Shown here piece by piece: positions 44,062 through 52,541 of a stretch of DNA of 64,000 bases (within the stretch, counting starts at the first letter, position 1; each line of letters opens with the position of its first letter). This stretch comes from Kingella denitrificans ATCC 33394. GTDB lineage: Bacteria; Pseudomonadota; Gammaproteobacteria; Burkholderiales; Neisseriaceae. The stretch is taken from the NCBI RefSeq assembly GCF_000190695.1, contig NZ_GL870929.1, forward strand, positions 208,853 to 272,852. The letters are read 5' to 3'. The notes beneath the pieces were generated by a model. That model searched no databases. It worked only from the letters and a program-made list of their open reading frames with translations, and was not told the origin of the DNA. The position numbers were made by a program, and so were the translations under genes.

Positions 44062-44537
44062 CTTAACGGTCTGCAGCCGGTGTTGCTGTTTGTGGTAGAT
44101 GGTTTCTTGGTTTGCGCTTCTTGAACGGCCGTATTCAAGCCGCTTTCCGAGCAGCGGGAGAAAGTGGCTGTGATGGAGTCGTAGTAAATATTCATCGGCA
44201 CGCTGGCCAATACGCTGTCGCTGAAAACGCCGGATTTCGGTTTTGCGGTCAGATAGTAGCTGCTGTCGTTAATGTTGTGGAACTCCAAATCGTAATATTC
44301 GTTGGTAATGTCGTTGATGTTGGCGGTGCTGAACTGCGGTTTTTGCGCGTATTGGCGTTCCAGCGAATGAATGGCATCCAGCATGGAGGCGCGTGCGTTT
44401 TCAATGCGGGTGTTCTGCACATAAGTCGCAAAGCTCGGGTAAGCGATAATCGCCAAAATGGCCAAAAGAGCAATGCTGACCATTAGTTCTATAAGTGTGA
44501 AACCGCGTGCAGTCGTTTTTTTGGTAAATTGATTCAT
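44058..44537 (-). CDS. Type IV pilin-like minor pilin
   Basis: A 159-residue prepilin. A leader of 12 residues ends at Gly before the processing site RGFTLIELM (phenylalanine as residue 1, Glu at +5), followed by a hydrophobic helix. The segment RIENARASMLDAIHSLERQYAQ fits pilin alpha1-C, and a C-terminal region has two cysteines in SRC and TGC that likely form a disulfide. The layout recalls neisserial minor pilins such as ComP, the DUS receptor, or PilX, but only two cysteines are seen whereas ComP has four. The identity is unresolved. The ATG at 44537 gives the usual short leader; one at 44576 is possible. Confidence 0.75.
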   Translation of the reverse strand: MNQFTKKTTARGFTLIELMVSIALLAILAIIAYPSFATYVQNTRIENARASMLDAIHSLERQYAQKPQFSTANINDITNEYYDLEFHNINDSSYYLTAKPKSGVFSDSVLASVPMNIYYDSITATFSRCSESGLNTAVQEAQTKKPSTTNSNTGCRPLS

Positions 44538-44690
44538 TTGTGTGGAGCCTGTACAAAATTTAGTGATATTGCCCATGCAAGCAATTTTAATGCTAACGTG
44601 GGCGGGCAGCTCGAATTATACGCGATTGGCGGCTGGGCGGCGAATAAAGTTGTCATTGGAATTCTCATTTTAATCAACGATGAATCAAAG

Positions 44691-44727
44691 TGCAGGCTGC
44701 TTTTTGCCCCTTCAAAAGCAGCCTGCA
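44691..44727. repeat. Reversed-order DUS pair in the pilin-ilvB gap
   Basis: It lies in the 474-base gap 44538-45011 between divergent genes. The rest of the gap holds no gene I can support. A leader peptide or attenuator for ilvB was looked for without success. Confidence 0.75.
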
Positions 44728-45011
44728 CTTTATTATCGGATCGTCTCCCCAATCACCCTCGATTCATCATACATCAACAAATCATCACAAAATTTAACAA
44801 AATACTTGCCAGCCACTGCCTTTTTGCGCTATCTTTTCATTTCCTTTTTCCTTACACAAACCCAGCGTCAAATTCGACCTAACACGGTTTATTGTTATCA
44901 CGTCCGTGCAATGCGCGTACCCTAAATCGCCGCTTGCATTGGCAGCATAACCATTGCATCGATAAAGTGGCCGTCTTATCTCGTTTTTCGCGCTCACGAA
45001 AAGAGGTTGTC

Positions 45012-46796
45012 ATGCAAATTTCAGGCGCACAAATTCTCGTGCACAGTCTTAAAGCGGAAAACGTGGAATACGTTTTCGGTTATCCCGGCGGCGCAGTATT
45101 GGAAATCTACGACGCCATTTACCAACTTCATAAATTCGAACATATTTTGGCCCGCCACGAGCAGGCTGCCGTCCATGCGGCCGATGCGTATGCCCGCGTC
45201 AGCGGCAAAGTCGGCGTGGCGCTGGTCACTTCCGGCCCCGGTGCAACCAATGCGATTACCGGCATTGCCACGGCATATAGCGATTCGATTCCGCTGGTGG
45301 TGATTTCCGGACAGGTCGGCTCGCCGATGATTGGCAGCGACGCGTTCCAAGAAATTGATATGGTGGGTATTTCCCGTCCGTGCGTGAAGCACAATTTTTT
45401 GGTTACCAAAGTGGAAGATTTGGCGCCGACCATCAAAAAAGCCTTCCAAATCGCACGCACAGGCCGCCCGGGCCCCGTGGTGGTCGATATTGCTAAAGAT
45501 GTGACACAAACCAATGCCAAATTCAGCTACCCGCAGGAAGACGTTTTCATCCGCTCTTACCAGCCTGTGGTGAACGGCCATGTGGGGCAAATCAAAAAAG
45601 CCGTGCAAATGCTGGCGGCGGCGAAACGTCCTTTGGTGTATTTCGGCGGCGGCGTAACGCTGGGCAATGCGTCCGAAGAACTGATTGAATTTGTGAAAAC
45701 GCTGAACATTCCCTGCACCAGCACGCTGATGGGCTTGGGCGCGTTCCCGGCCGGCCGGCAGCAGTATTTGGGCATGCTCGGCATGCACGGCACATACGAA
45801 GCCAATCTGGCCATGCACAACGCCGATGTGATTGTCGCCGTTGGTGCGCGTTTTGACGACCGCGTGATTTCCGTTCCCGCCAAATTTGCCGAACAGCCGC
45901 GCAAAATCATCCATATCGATATCGACCCGTCCAGCATTGCCAAGCGCGTGAAAGTGGACGTGCCGATTGTGGGCGACGTGAAAAACGTTTTAAAAGAAAT
46001 GCTGAATGTGTGGCAGAAACAAGAGTTGTCGTTTAATGCTGAGCAGTTGTCGAAATGGTGGAAAAACATTGAATATTGGCGCAGCAAAAACTGCCTGCAA
46101 CTGCCCGAAACCGAAGACGACGAGCTGATTTTGCCGCAATACGTCATCCAAAAACTGGCGGAACTGACCAATAACGATGCAATTATCACGTCCGATGTGG
46201 GACAGCACCAAATGTTTGCCGCGCAGTATTATCCGTTCCAGCGGCCGCGCCAGTGGCTCAATTCGGGCGGTTTGGGCACGATGGGTGTCGGCCTGCCTTA
46301 TGCGATGGGCGCGTATCTTGCCGACCCGAGCAAAGACGTTTGCTGTATCACAGGCGAAGGCTCGATACAGATGAACATTCAGGAATTGAGCACCTGCTTC
46401 CAGTATAAGCTGCCGGTGAAAATCATCTGCTTGAACAATGGCTATTTGGGCATGGTGCGCCAGTGGCAGGAGCTGTATTACAGCAACCGTGAATCGGAAA
46501 CCTATTTCGATTCGCTGCCGGATTTTGTGAAATTGGCCGAATCGTACGGGCACGTCGGTATCCGCGTCACCAAGAAATCGGAAGTGGAAGGTGCGCTGCG
46601 CCAAGCCTTGGCGATGAAAGACCGTTTGGTGTTCTTGGATTTCGTTACCGACAAAAAACAAAACGTGTTCCCGATGGTGGGCAACGGCAAGGGATTGGAC
46701 GAAATGGTTTTGCCCATGCATATGCGCGAAACCAAAGCCGATTCCGATGTGAATAATGTCAAAGACCGCCAATACGATACAAGGAGTGTGCCATGA
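45012..46796 (+). CDS. ilvB: Acetolactate synthase, large (catalytic) subunit
   Basis: A 594-residue thiamine-diphosphate enzyme that makes acetolactate or acetohydroxybutyrate for valine, leucine and isoleucine. Segments are YPGGAVLEIYDAIYQL, HEQAAVHAADAYAR, TSGPGATNAITGIATAY and the TPP site GEGSIQMNIQELSTCFQYKLPVKIICLNNG. AGAGG precedes the ATG at 45012; the preceding 40 in-frame codons are rejected. It overlaps ilvH by four bases. Confidence 0.96.
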   Translation: MQISGAQILVHSLKAENVEYVFGYPGGAVLEIYDAIYQLHKFEHILARHEQAAVHAADAYARVSGKVGVALVTSGPGATNAITGIATAYSDSIPLVVISGQVGSPMIGSDAFQEIDMVGISRPCVKHNFLVTKVEDLAPTIKKAFQIARTGRPGPVVVDIAKDVTQTNAKFSYPQEDVFIRSYQPVVNGHVGQIKKAVQMLAAAKRPLVYFGGGVTLGNASEELIEFVKTLNIPCTSTLMGLGAFPAGRQQYLGMLGMHGTYEANLAMHNADVIVAVGARFDDRVISVPAKFAEQPRKIIHIDIDPSSIAKRVKVDVPIVGDVKNVLKEMLNVWQKQELSFNAEQLSKWWKNIEYWRSKNCLQLPETEDDELILPQYVIQKLAELTNNDAIITSDVGQHQMFAAQYYPFQRPRQWLNSGGLGTMGVGLPYAMGAYLADPSKDVCCITGEGSIQMNIQELSTCFQYKLPVKIICLNNGYLGMVRQWQELYYSNRESETYFDSLPDFVKLAESYGHVGIRVTKKSEVEGALRQALAMKDRLVFLDFVTDKKQNVFPMVGNGKGLDEMVLPMHMRETKADSDVNNVKDRQYDTRSVP

Positions 46797-47284
46797 GACG
46801 CATTTTGTCTGTTTTGATGGAAAACGAATCCGGCGCCATGAGCCGTGTCGTGGGCTTGTTTTCGGCGCGCGGCTACAATATCGACAGCCTGTCGGTTGCG
46901 CCGACCGAAGACGCCACTTTGTCGCGCATGACGATTGTGACTCATGCTTCGTCGGACGTGATTGAGCAAATTACCAAGCAGCTCAATAAGCTGGTGGAAG
47001 TGGTGAAGGTGGTGGATTTGAGCGAAAGCCGCTATGTCGAGCGGGAGCTGATGTTGGTCAAAGTCCGCGCTTTGGGCAAAGACCGCGACGAGTTGTTGCG
47101 CTTGACTGAGATTTACCGCGGCCAGGTCATTGATGTGAATGAAAAAAGCTATACCATCGAAGTAACCGGCACCACCGGCAAGCTGGATAGCTTTTTGGAA
47201 AATATCGCCAAAGGGACGATTTTGGAAACGGTGCGCACCGGCGCGGCAGGTATTGGCCGCGGTGAACGGATCCTGCGTATTTGA
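46793..47284 (+). CDS. ilvH: Acetolactate synthase, small (regulatory) subunit
   Basis: A 163-residue regulatory subunit with an N-terminal ACT domain (ILSVLMENESGAMSRVVGLFSARGYNIDSL) that mediates valine feedback. It starts in the ATGA overlap with ilvB and completes the holoenzyme. Confidence 0.95.
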   Translation: MRRILSVLMENESGAMSRVVGLFSARGYNIDSLSVAPTEDATLSRMTIVTHASSDVIEQITKQLNKLVEVVKVVDLSESRYVERELMLVKVRALGKDRDELLRLTEIYRGQVIDVNEKSYTIEVTGTTGKLDSFLENIAKGTILETVRTGAAGIGRGERILRI

Positions 47285-47308
47285 CCCTGAATTCCCTGCC
47301 GATTGATG

Positions 47309-47346
47309 TGCAGGCTGCTTTTGAACACCGGAAAAAGCAGCCTGCA
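47309..47346 (+). repeat. Reversed-order DUS pair after ilvH
   Basis: TGCAGGCTGCTT and AAGCAGCCTGCA stand 14 bases apart. The second arm ends five bases before the Correia-like element at 47352. Confidence 0.75.
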
Positions 47347-47351
47347 CATTT

Positions 47352-47457
47352 TATAGTGGATTAAAATAAAAATGAGACAAGGCGGCGAGCCGCAAGGTGT
47401 ACAGGTAGTACGTCAAGGCGAGCCAACACCGTATCATTGCAATTTTAATCCACTATA
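47352..47457. mobile_element. Correia-like element (CREE), full length, 106 bp
   Basis: It starts TATAGTGGATTAAAATAAAA and ends ATTTTAATCCACTATA. The interior has GACAAGGCGGCGAGCCGCA, GGTAGTACGTCAAGGCGAGCC and CACCGTATCATTGC blocks, in the same order as the about 105-base neisserial CREE. It lies 28 bases before the TgpA-like gene, and CREEs are known to supply promoters. Confidence 0.85.
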
Positions 47458-47485
47458 TCGAAGGTTTATCCAAGCGCATTAGCAT

Positions 47486-49483
47486 TTGATTGTTGTGTTG
47501 CAGGCCGTTGTTTTGTTGATTGCCCACCCCAGATTTTTGAACCAGCCCCCGCGTTTCGCCACCATGATGTTTGCCCTGGCATCTTTGGTGGCTGTGTCGT
47601 TGCCGTTGCTGTGGCAGCTGCCGATGGGGGTGAACATGATTTTCGGCGCGTTCATGCTGCTGCGTATCGCTTTGCTGTATAAAGGCGTTCGCAGCCTGAA
47701 AACGTGGCAGAACGGCGTGTTGCTGCTGGGCGTGTTTTTGTTGGTCATGCAGCAGCTCGGGACGATTTTCGGCTTGCAGGGCGGCGTGTCTTTCCTGTTG
47801 CTGCTGGCATTACTAAAAAGCTACGAAGGCCGCACCCGCCGCGATTGGCAAATCATGGTCGTGGTGATGATGTTTTTGCTGACCGGCGCCATTTTATTTG
47901 ACGAAGGCCTGTTCACCGGCCTGTGGACGCTGCTCTGCCTGATTTTGATGGCGTGCACCTTGGCCTTGTGCAACGAAGTGGCCGGCCGAGACGCATTGCG
48001 GCACAGCCTGACGGCTTTCGGCCTGACCTTGCTGCCGATGGTAGTGCTATTTGTCGCCATGCCGCGCAGCAGTACGCCGTTCGGCGGTTTGCCGCAACAT
48101 GCCGCCGAAGCCACCACGGGTATGTCCGACCGCATGAAGCCTGGCAGCATCGGCGAATTGGTGCTGAGCAACCAGCCGGTGTTCACGGCCACATTTGCCA
48201 ACGGCGTTATGCCGCGCCCGCAGGATTTGTATTGGCGCGTGATGGTGTTGGGGCTGTATAACGGCAACGAATGGCAGGTGTTGCCCGATGCGCCCGATAA
48301 TGCGCAGGCTGCATTGGACAAACAAGTCCGTTACGAAGTCCTGATGGAAGACGACAAAGGGCGGATTCCCGCGTTGGATTATGCCAATATGCCAGAATTG
48401 CGCGGTTTCGTGATTCAGGGCGGCAATGCCGTGCGCGTGCTCAGCCGCCAGGGCGTGCGCCGCTTCACACTCACTTCGTCTTTGAGCGACGAGCTGCCAC
48501 ACCAACTCACGCCGCAGGAAATCCGGTTTTACACGCTGCTGCCCCAAAATACCAATCTGAAAACACACACATTGGCCAAAGAGCTGTACCAGCAAAGCGG
48601 CGGCGATACGCTGGCCTTTGTGCAGGCTGCTTATCAATATTTCCAAAAACAAAAATTTACCTACACGCTCAAGCCGCCCGTGTTGGGCACGGAAAACGCC
48701 ACCGACCGCTTTTTGTTTGAAAGCCGCCAGGGTTTTTGCGAACACTATGCCGATGCGTTCGTCACCCTGATGCGGGCGGCCGGCGTACCCGCACGCGTGG
48801 TGGTGGGCTATCAGGGCGGCGAATACGATGCGGATGACAATTTTTGGCAAATCCGCAGCAAAGATGCGCACGCATGGGCGGAAGTCTGGCTGGCTGACCG
48901 CCAAGTCTGGAAGCGCATCGACCCGACCGGCGCCGTGTCTGCCGCACGGATTGACAACGGCGTGGGCGGCGCATTGGCGGACGAAGTGGGCGAATTGGTG
49001 CAGAACACCGGCTTTTTCACCCAACTCACCGACCGCGGCCGTTTTTACTGGCAGCAATGGGTGGTGAATTACGACACCGACCGGCAGCAAAACCTGTTCG
49101 GTTGGCTGGGTTTGGGGCGCGTCCGCGTTGCCAGTGTTTTGGCGCTGCTGCTTTTGGGCGGTGCGCTGGCCGCCGTTCCCTTGTGGCTTTGGTGGCGGAA
49201 ATCGAAGCGGCAGGCCGTCGTGTCGCCGATGGCGCAGGGCTTTTCGCTGCTCAAAAGCGCATTGCTGGGCGATGGCTTTACTGATTTACCGTCTGTTGCC
49301 CCGTTTGAATTGTGCCAATATTTGTCAGAAAACGGACAATTATCGCCGGATGTGGATGCGCTGCTTCGCGAATACGTCCGCCTGAATTACCGCCAAGCGC
49401 AAGTTTCCCGCCAAGAAGCGCTGCAATGGTACGCCAAAGCCAAGCGGCTGGCGCGCAAGTACAGCCGCCGAAAACCGCAGTAA
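47486..49483 (+). CDS. TgpA-family transglutaminase-like membrane protein
   Basis: A 665-residue protein with about five N-terminal helices, a large periplasmic transglutaminase domain and a C-terminal helix and cytoplasmic tail. The catalytic triad is Cys in GFCEHYAD, His in KDAHAWAEVW and Asp in IDPTG. TgpA-family proteins usually follow moxR and a DUF58 gene, neither of which lies next to it here. The start is uncertain: TTG at 47486 is the first in frame, and ATG at 47564 would still keep the helices. A CREE stands just upstream. Confidence 0.88.
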   Translation: MIVVLQAVVLLIAHPRFLNQPPRFATMMFALASLVAVSLPLLWQLPMGVNMIFGAFMLLRIALLYKGVRSLKTWQNGVLLLGVFLLVMQQLGTIFGLQGGVSFLLLLALLKSYEGRTRRDWQIMVVVMMFLLTGAILFDEGLFTGLWTLLCLILMACTLALCNEVAGRDALRHSLTAFGLTLLPMVVLFVAMPRSSTPFGGLPQHAAEATTGMSDRMKPGSIGELVLSNQPVFTATFANGVMPRPQDLYWRVMVLGLYNGNEWQVLPDAPDNAQAALDKQVRYEVLMEDDKGRIPALDYANMPELRGFVIQGGNAVRVLSRQGVRRFTLTSSLSDELPHQLTPQEIRFYTLLPQNTNLKTHTLAKELYQQSGGDTLAFVQAAYQYFQKQKFTYTLKPPVLGTENATDRFLFESRQGFCEHYADAFVTLMRAAGVPARVVVGYQGGEYDADDNFWQIRSKDAHAWAEVWLADRQVWKRIDPTGAVSAARIDNGVGGALADEVGELVQNTGFFTQLTDRGRFYWQQWVVNYDTDRQQNLFGWLGLGRVRVASVLALLLLGGALAAVPLWLWWRKSKRQAVVSPMAQGFSLLKSALLGDGFTDLPSVAPFELCQYLSENGQLSPDVDALLREYVRLNYRQAQVSRQEALQWYAKAKRLARKYSRRKPQ

Positions 49484-49514
49484 ACAAATCCACCGCCTGT
49501 TTTTTGGCATCAAA

Positions 49515-49554
49515 AAGCAGCCTGCACTTGAAAAGGCTGCTGCGCAGGCTGCTT
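49515..49554 (+). terminator. DUS inverted pair after the TgpA-like gene
   Basis: The right arm is GCGCAGGCTGCTT, one mismatch from the DUS, followed by a run of T residues. Confidence 0.7.
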
Positions 49555-49588
49555 TTTATCGACTCAACCGATTGTTTTATATGGAAGC

Positions 49589-50455
49589 ATGATGATGAAT
49601 ACACTTTCTCTCAAAAAAATCTATTCGGGCAAGGTGCGCGATTTGTACGAAATCGACAGCAAAACCATGCTGATTGTCGCCACCGACCGATTGTCGGCAT
49701 TTGATGTGATTTTGGACGAGCCCATTGTCGGGAAAGGCGAAATCTTGACGCAGATTTCCAATTTCTGGTTCGGCAAACTGGCGCACATCATGCCCAACCA
49801 TTTTACGGGGCAAACCGTGTTCGACGTGCTGCCCGAAGCCGAAGCCCAAGCGGTTGCCCGCCGCGCGGTGGTGGCGAAACGGCTCACGCCTGTGAAAATC
49901 GAAGCGGTGGTGCGCGGCTATTTGAGCGGCAGCGGCTGGAAGGAATATCAAAAAAGCGGCACGGTCTGCAGCATCCAACTGCCGGCCGGCCTGCGCGAGG
50001 CGGAGCAACTGCCTGAAGTAATTTTCACGCCGTCCACCAAAGCCGAGGTGGGCGACCACGACGAAAATATTTCGTTTGAACGCTGTGCCGAGATAATTGG
50101 CAAAGAACGCGCCGAAGAAGTCCGCGCCAAAGCGATACAGCTTTATACCGAAGCGGCGGCATACGCCAAAACGCGCGGCATTATCATTGCTGATACCAAA
50201 TTTGAATTCGGCCTGGACGAAAACGGCGTTTTAACCCTGATGGACGAAGTGCTCACGCCCGACAGCAGCCGCTTCTGGGCGGTGGAGAGCTACCAAGTCG
50301 GCACCAATCCGCCGTCGTTCGACAAACAGTTCGTGCGCGACTGGCTGGAGCAGAGCGGTTGGAACAAGCAGCCGCCCGCCCCCAAAGTGCCCGAAGACGT
50401 ATTGGCCAAAACCGTGGCCAAATATCGTGAAGCCTTAAACGTATTGACGCGCTGA
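49589..50455 (+). CDS. purC: Phosphoribosylaminoimidazole-succinocarboxamide synthase
   Basis: A 288-residue SAICAR synthase of purine synthesis. Segments are KIYSGKVRDLYEID, TDRLSAFDVI, GEILTQISNFWF and EVLTPDSSRFW. The start is MMMN; GGAAG is only one base from the first ATG, so the third ATG at 49595 may be used. This single-gene unit lies between DUS hairpins. Confidence 0.96.
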   Translation: MMMNTLSLKKIYSGKVRDLYEIDSKTMLIVATDRLSAFDVILDEPIVGKGEILTQISNFWFGKLAHIMPNHFTGQTVFDVLPEAEAQAVARRAVVAKRLTPVKIEAVVRGYLSGSGWKEYQKSGTVCSIQLPAGLREAEQLPEVIFTPSTKAEVGDHDENISFERCAEIIGKERAEEVRAKAIQLYTEAAAYAKTRGIIIADTKFEFGLDENGVLTLMDEVLTPDSSRFWAVESYQVGTNPPSFDKQFVRDWLEQSGWNKQPPAPKVPEDVLAKTVAKYREALNVLTR

Positions 50456-50461
50456 ATGCAA

Positions 50462-50502
50462 AAGCAGCCTGCACTTCCATATCGGCAAAGTGCAGGCTGC
50501 TT
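50462..50502 (+). terminator. DUS inverted pair after purC
   Basis: The stem begins seven bases after the purC stop codon; the right side has TTT. Confidence 0.75.
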
Positions 50503-50537
50503 TCGCCACAAAACCGTGTAAAATCCGCGCAGGCACT

Positions 50538-50565
50538 TTAACGCAAAATTACAATCGCGTATAAT
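50538..50565 (+). promoter_or_regulatory. Candidate promoter of prs
   Basis: TTAACG at 50538-50543 and TATAAT at 50560-50565 are 16 bases apart. This leaves a 5' leader of about 85 bases before the chosen prs start. Confidence 0.55.
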
Positions 50566-50656
50566 CCCGCCATCGCAAATAGGATTAACCCTCCAATATA
50601 AAGGGGCACCTATGTTCAACACTTTCAAAAAACCCCACAATCCGGCAGGTGAAGAA

Positions 50657-51640
50657 ATGGCTTTCGACAGCTTAATGGTATTTACAGGTAACGCCAACCC
50701 TGAAATGGCGCATCGTGTTGCCAAGCATTTGGATAACAATTTGGGCAACGCATCGGTGAAAAAATTCTCCGACGGCGAAATTGCCATCGAATTACTGGAA
50801 AACGTGCGCGGCCGCGACGTGTTCATCCTCCAGTCCACTTGCGCGCCCACCAACGACAACCTGATGGAAATCCTCACCATGGCCGATGCCCTGAAACGCG
50901 CCTCCGCCGGACGGATTACCGCCGCCATTCCCTATTTCGGCTATGCGCGCCAAGACCGCCGTCCGCGTTCCGCCCGCGTACCGATTTCCGCCAAACTGGT
51001 GGCCAATATGCTCGAAGCCGCAGGCATTGACCGCGTATTGACGGTGGACTTGCACGCTGACCAAATCCAAGGCTTCTTCAACGTGCCCGTGGACAATATT
51101 TACGCCACGCCCATCCTGACCCACGACATCATGCAGCAACGCATCGACAACCTGATGGTGGTGAGCCCCGACATCGGCGGCGTGGTGCGCGCGCGCGCCG
51201 TGGCGAAAATGCTCAACGTGGATTTGGCGATTATCGACAAACGCCGCCCCAAAGCCAATGTGGCCGAAGTGATGAACATCATCGGCGACGTGCAAGGCAA
51301 AACCTGCCTACTGATTGACGACATGATCGACACGGCCAACACCTTATGCAAAGCCGCTTCTGCACTGAAAGAGCGCGGTGCGGAGCGCGTTTTGGCCTAT
51401 GCCACGCACGCCGTGTTCTCAGGCGGCGCGGTGGAGCGCCTAAACGAATCGGACATCGACCAAGTGGTGATTACCGACACGATTCCGCTGTCGGATGCGG
51501 CCAAAAACAGCCCGCGCATCCGCCAAGTGTCCATTGCCGGTCTACTGGCGGAAACGATTAGACGTATTTCTAATGAAGAATCAGTGTCTTACTTGTTTAA
51601 CGAAGATTTAATCCAACCCAACGCGTTATTTTTGTTGTAG
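50657..51640 (+). CDS. prs: Ribose-phosphate pyrophosphokinase
   Basis: A 327-residue PRPP synthetase, supplying nucleotides, histidine, tryptophan and NAD. Segments are SLMVFTGNANPE, KFSDGEIAIEL, DRRPRSARVPISAKLVANML, VDLHADQIQGFF and the PRPP loop VDD-like LLIDDMIDTANT. The start MAFDSLM at 50657 matches the neisserial length and has AGGTGAAGAA upstream. An ATG at 50612 would add 15 residues. Confidence 0.95.
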   Translation: MAFDSLMVFTGNANPEMAHRVAKHLDNNLGNASVKKFSDGEIAIELLENVRGRDVFILQSTCAPTNDNLMEILTMADALKRASAGRITAAIPYFGYARQDRRPRSARVPISAKLVANMLEAAGIDRVLTVDLHADQIQGFFNVPVDNIYATPILTHDIMQQRIDNLMVVSPDIGGVVRARAVAKMLNVDLAIIDKRRPKANVAEVMNIIGDVQGKTCLLIDDMIDTANTLCKAASALKERGAERVLAYATHAVFSGGAVERLNESDIDQVVITDTIPLSDAAKNSPRIRQVSIAGLLAETIRRISNEESVSYLFNEDLIQPNALFLL

Positions 51641-51660
51641 AATACGCGGTTCGTGAATTT

Positions 51661-51691
51661 CAGGCCGTCTGACTACGGTTCGGATGGCCTG
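51661..51691 (+). terminator. Hairpin between prs and rplY containing a meningococcal-type DUS
   Basis: CAGGCCGTC pairs with GATGGCCTG over 9 bases, followed by TCGTTTTG. The left arm, TTCAGGCCGTCTGA, matches 11 of 12 bases of AG-DUS (AGGCCGTCTGAA). Confidence 0.65.
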
Positions 51692-51760
51692 TCGTTTTGC
51701 CGCAGAGTTGGTCGCAGCTCGGCAGCGGCATATTTTTAACTTTAACATCAAGGAATGAAC

Positions 51761-52327
51761 ATGACTGTTATTCAAGCAACTCTCCGTTCTGCACAAGGTA
51801 CTGGTGCGAGCCGCCGCCTGCGCAATGAAAACAAAGTGCCTGCCGTAGTGTACGGCTTGGGCGAAAGCAAAGCGATTGCCGTTGACCACAAAGAAATGTA
51901 TTTCGCGCTGCAAAAAGAAGCGTTCTTCACGCAAGTGCTGAAATTGAGCATTGACGGCAAAGAGCAAGACGTGATTGTGCGTGATTATCAAATGCACCCT
52001 GTGAAACGCCAAGTAACACACATCGACTTCCAAGCGATTGATGTGAACCAACCTGTTCGCATGAAACTGCCTGTTCACATTGTAAATGCAGAAAAATCGC
52101 ACGCGGTGAAACTGCAAAGCGGCCGCGTATCTTTGCTGATGACTGTGGTGGATGTTTTGGTGAATCCGAAAAATATTCCTGCCGCATTGGAACTGGACTG
52201 CGAAAAAGTGGTGGCGGGCGACATCCTGCACCTGTCCGACATTACTTATCCCGAAGGCGTGCAAAGCATTGCTTTGAAACGCAACAGCAATTTGGCTGTC
52301 GCTACGGTAACCGGTAAAAAACGTTAA
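51761..52327 (+). CDS. rplY: 50S ribosomal protein bL25 (Ctc type)
   Basis: A 188-residue bL25 with the 5S rRNA-binding N-domain (QATLRSAQGTGASRRLRNENKVPAVVYG) and a C-terminal beta domain (VHIVNAEKS to TYPEGVQSIALKR). AGGA at 51751 suits the ATG at 51761 better than an ATG at 51755. The gene follows prs as in other Neisseriaceae. Confidence 0.95.
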   Translation: MTVIQATLRSAQGTGASRRLRNENKVPAVVYGLGESKAIAVDHKEMYFALQKEAFFTQVLKLSIDGKEQDVIVRDYQMHPVKRQVTHIDFQAIDVNQPVRMKLPVHIVNAEKSHAVKLQSGRVSLLMTVVDVLVNPKNIPAALELDCEKVVAGDILHLSDITYPEGVQSIALKRNSNLAVATVTGKKR

Positions 52328-52343
52328 TCCGCGCGTTCGATAA

Positions 52344-52382
52344 AAGCAGCCTGCACCGGATGTTTTCGGGTGCAGGCTGCTT
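52344..52382 (+). terminator. DUS inverted-pair terminator after rplY
   Basis: A 12-base stem and 15-base loop with a TTTTTTT run, 17 bases after the rplY stop codon. Confidence 0.8.
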
Positions 52383-52473
52383 TTTTTGCATTTGAACGAT
52401 GGGTAAATGGGCAAGGGTAGGGCGTTTCAATCTGTTTGCGCCGCATCGGTATTTATGCTAATCCGTCATAGAA

Positions 52474-52513
52474 AAGCAGCCTGCACTTCGTTTTCAGAAA
52501 GTGCAGGCTGCTT
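52474..52513. terminator. DUS inverted pair at the end of the yqiK operon
   Basis: The stem lies 29 bases past the yqiK stop codon (minus strand) with A and T runs outside, and would end the eight-gene operon. Confidence 0.75.
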
Positions 52514-52541
52514 TTGGCACAAATGCCATCGGGCTATCGGT

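Noticed and set aside
44538..45011. Possible attenuator or leader peptide for ilvBH
   Set aside because: No run of Ile, Leu or Val codons and no convincing terminator-antiterminator pair was seen.
44892..45011. 40-codon N-terminal extension of ilvB
   Set aside because: The start has no ribosome-binding site, while the ATG at 45012 has AGAGG and a standard family N-terminus.
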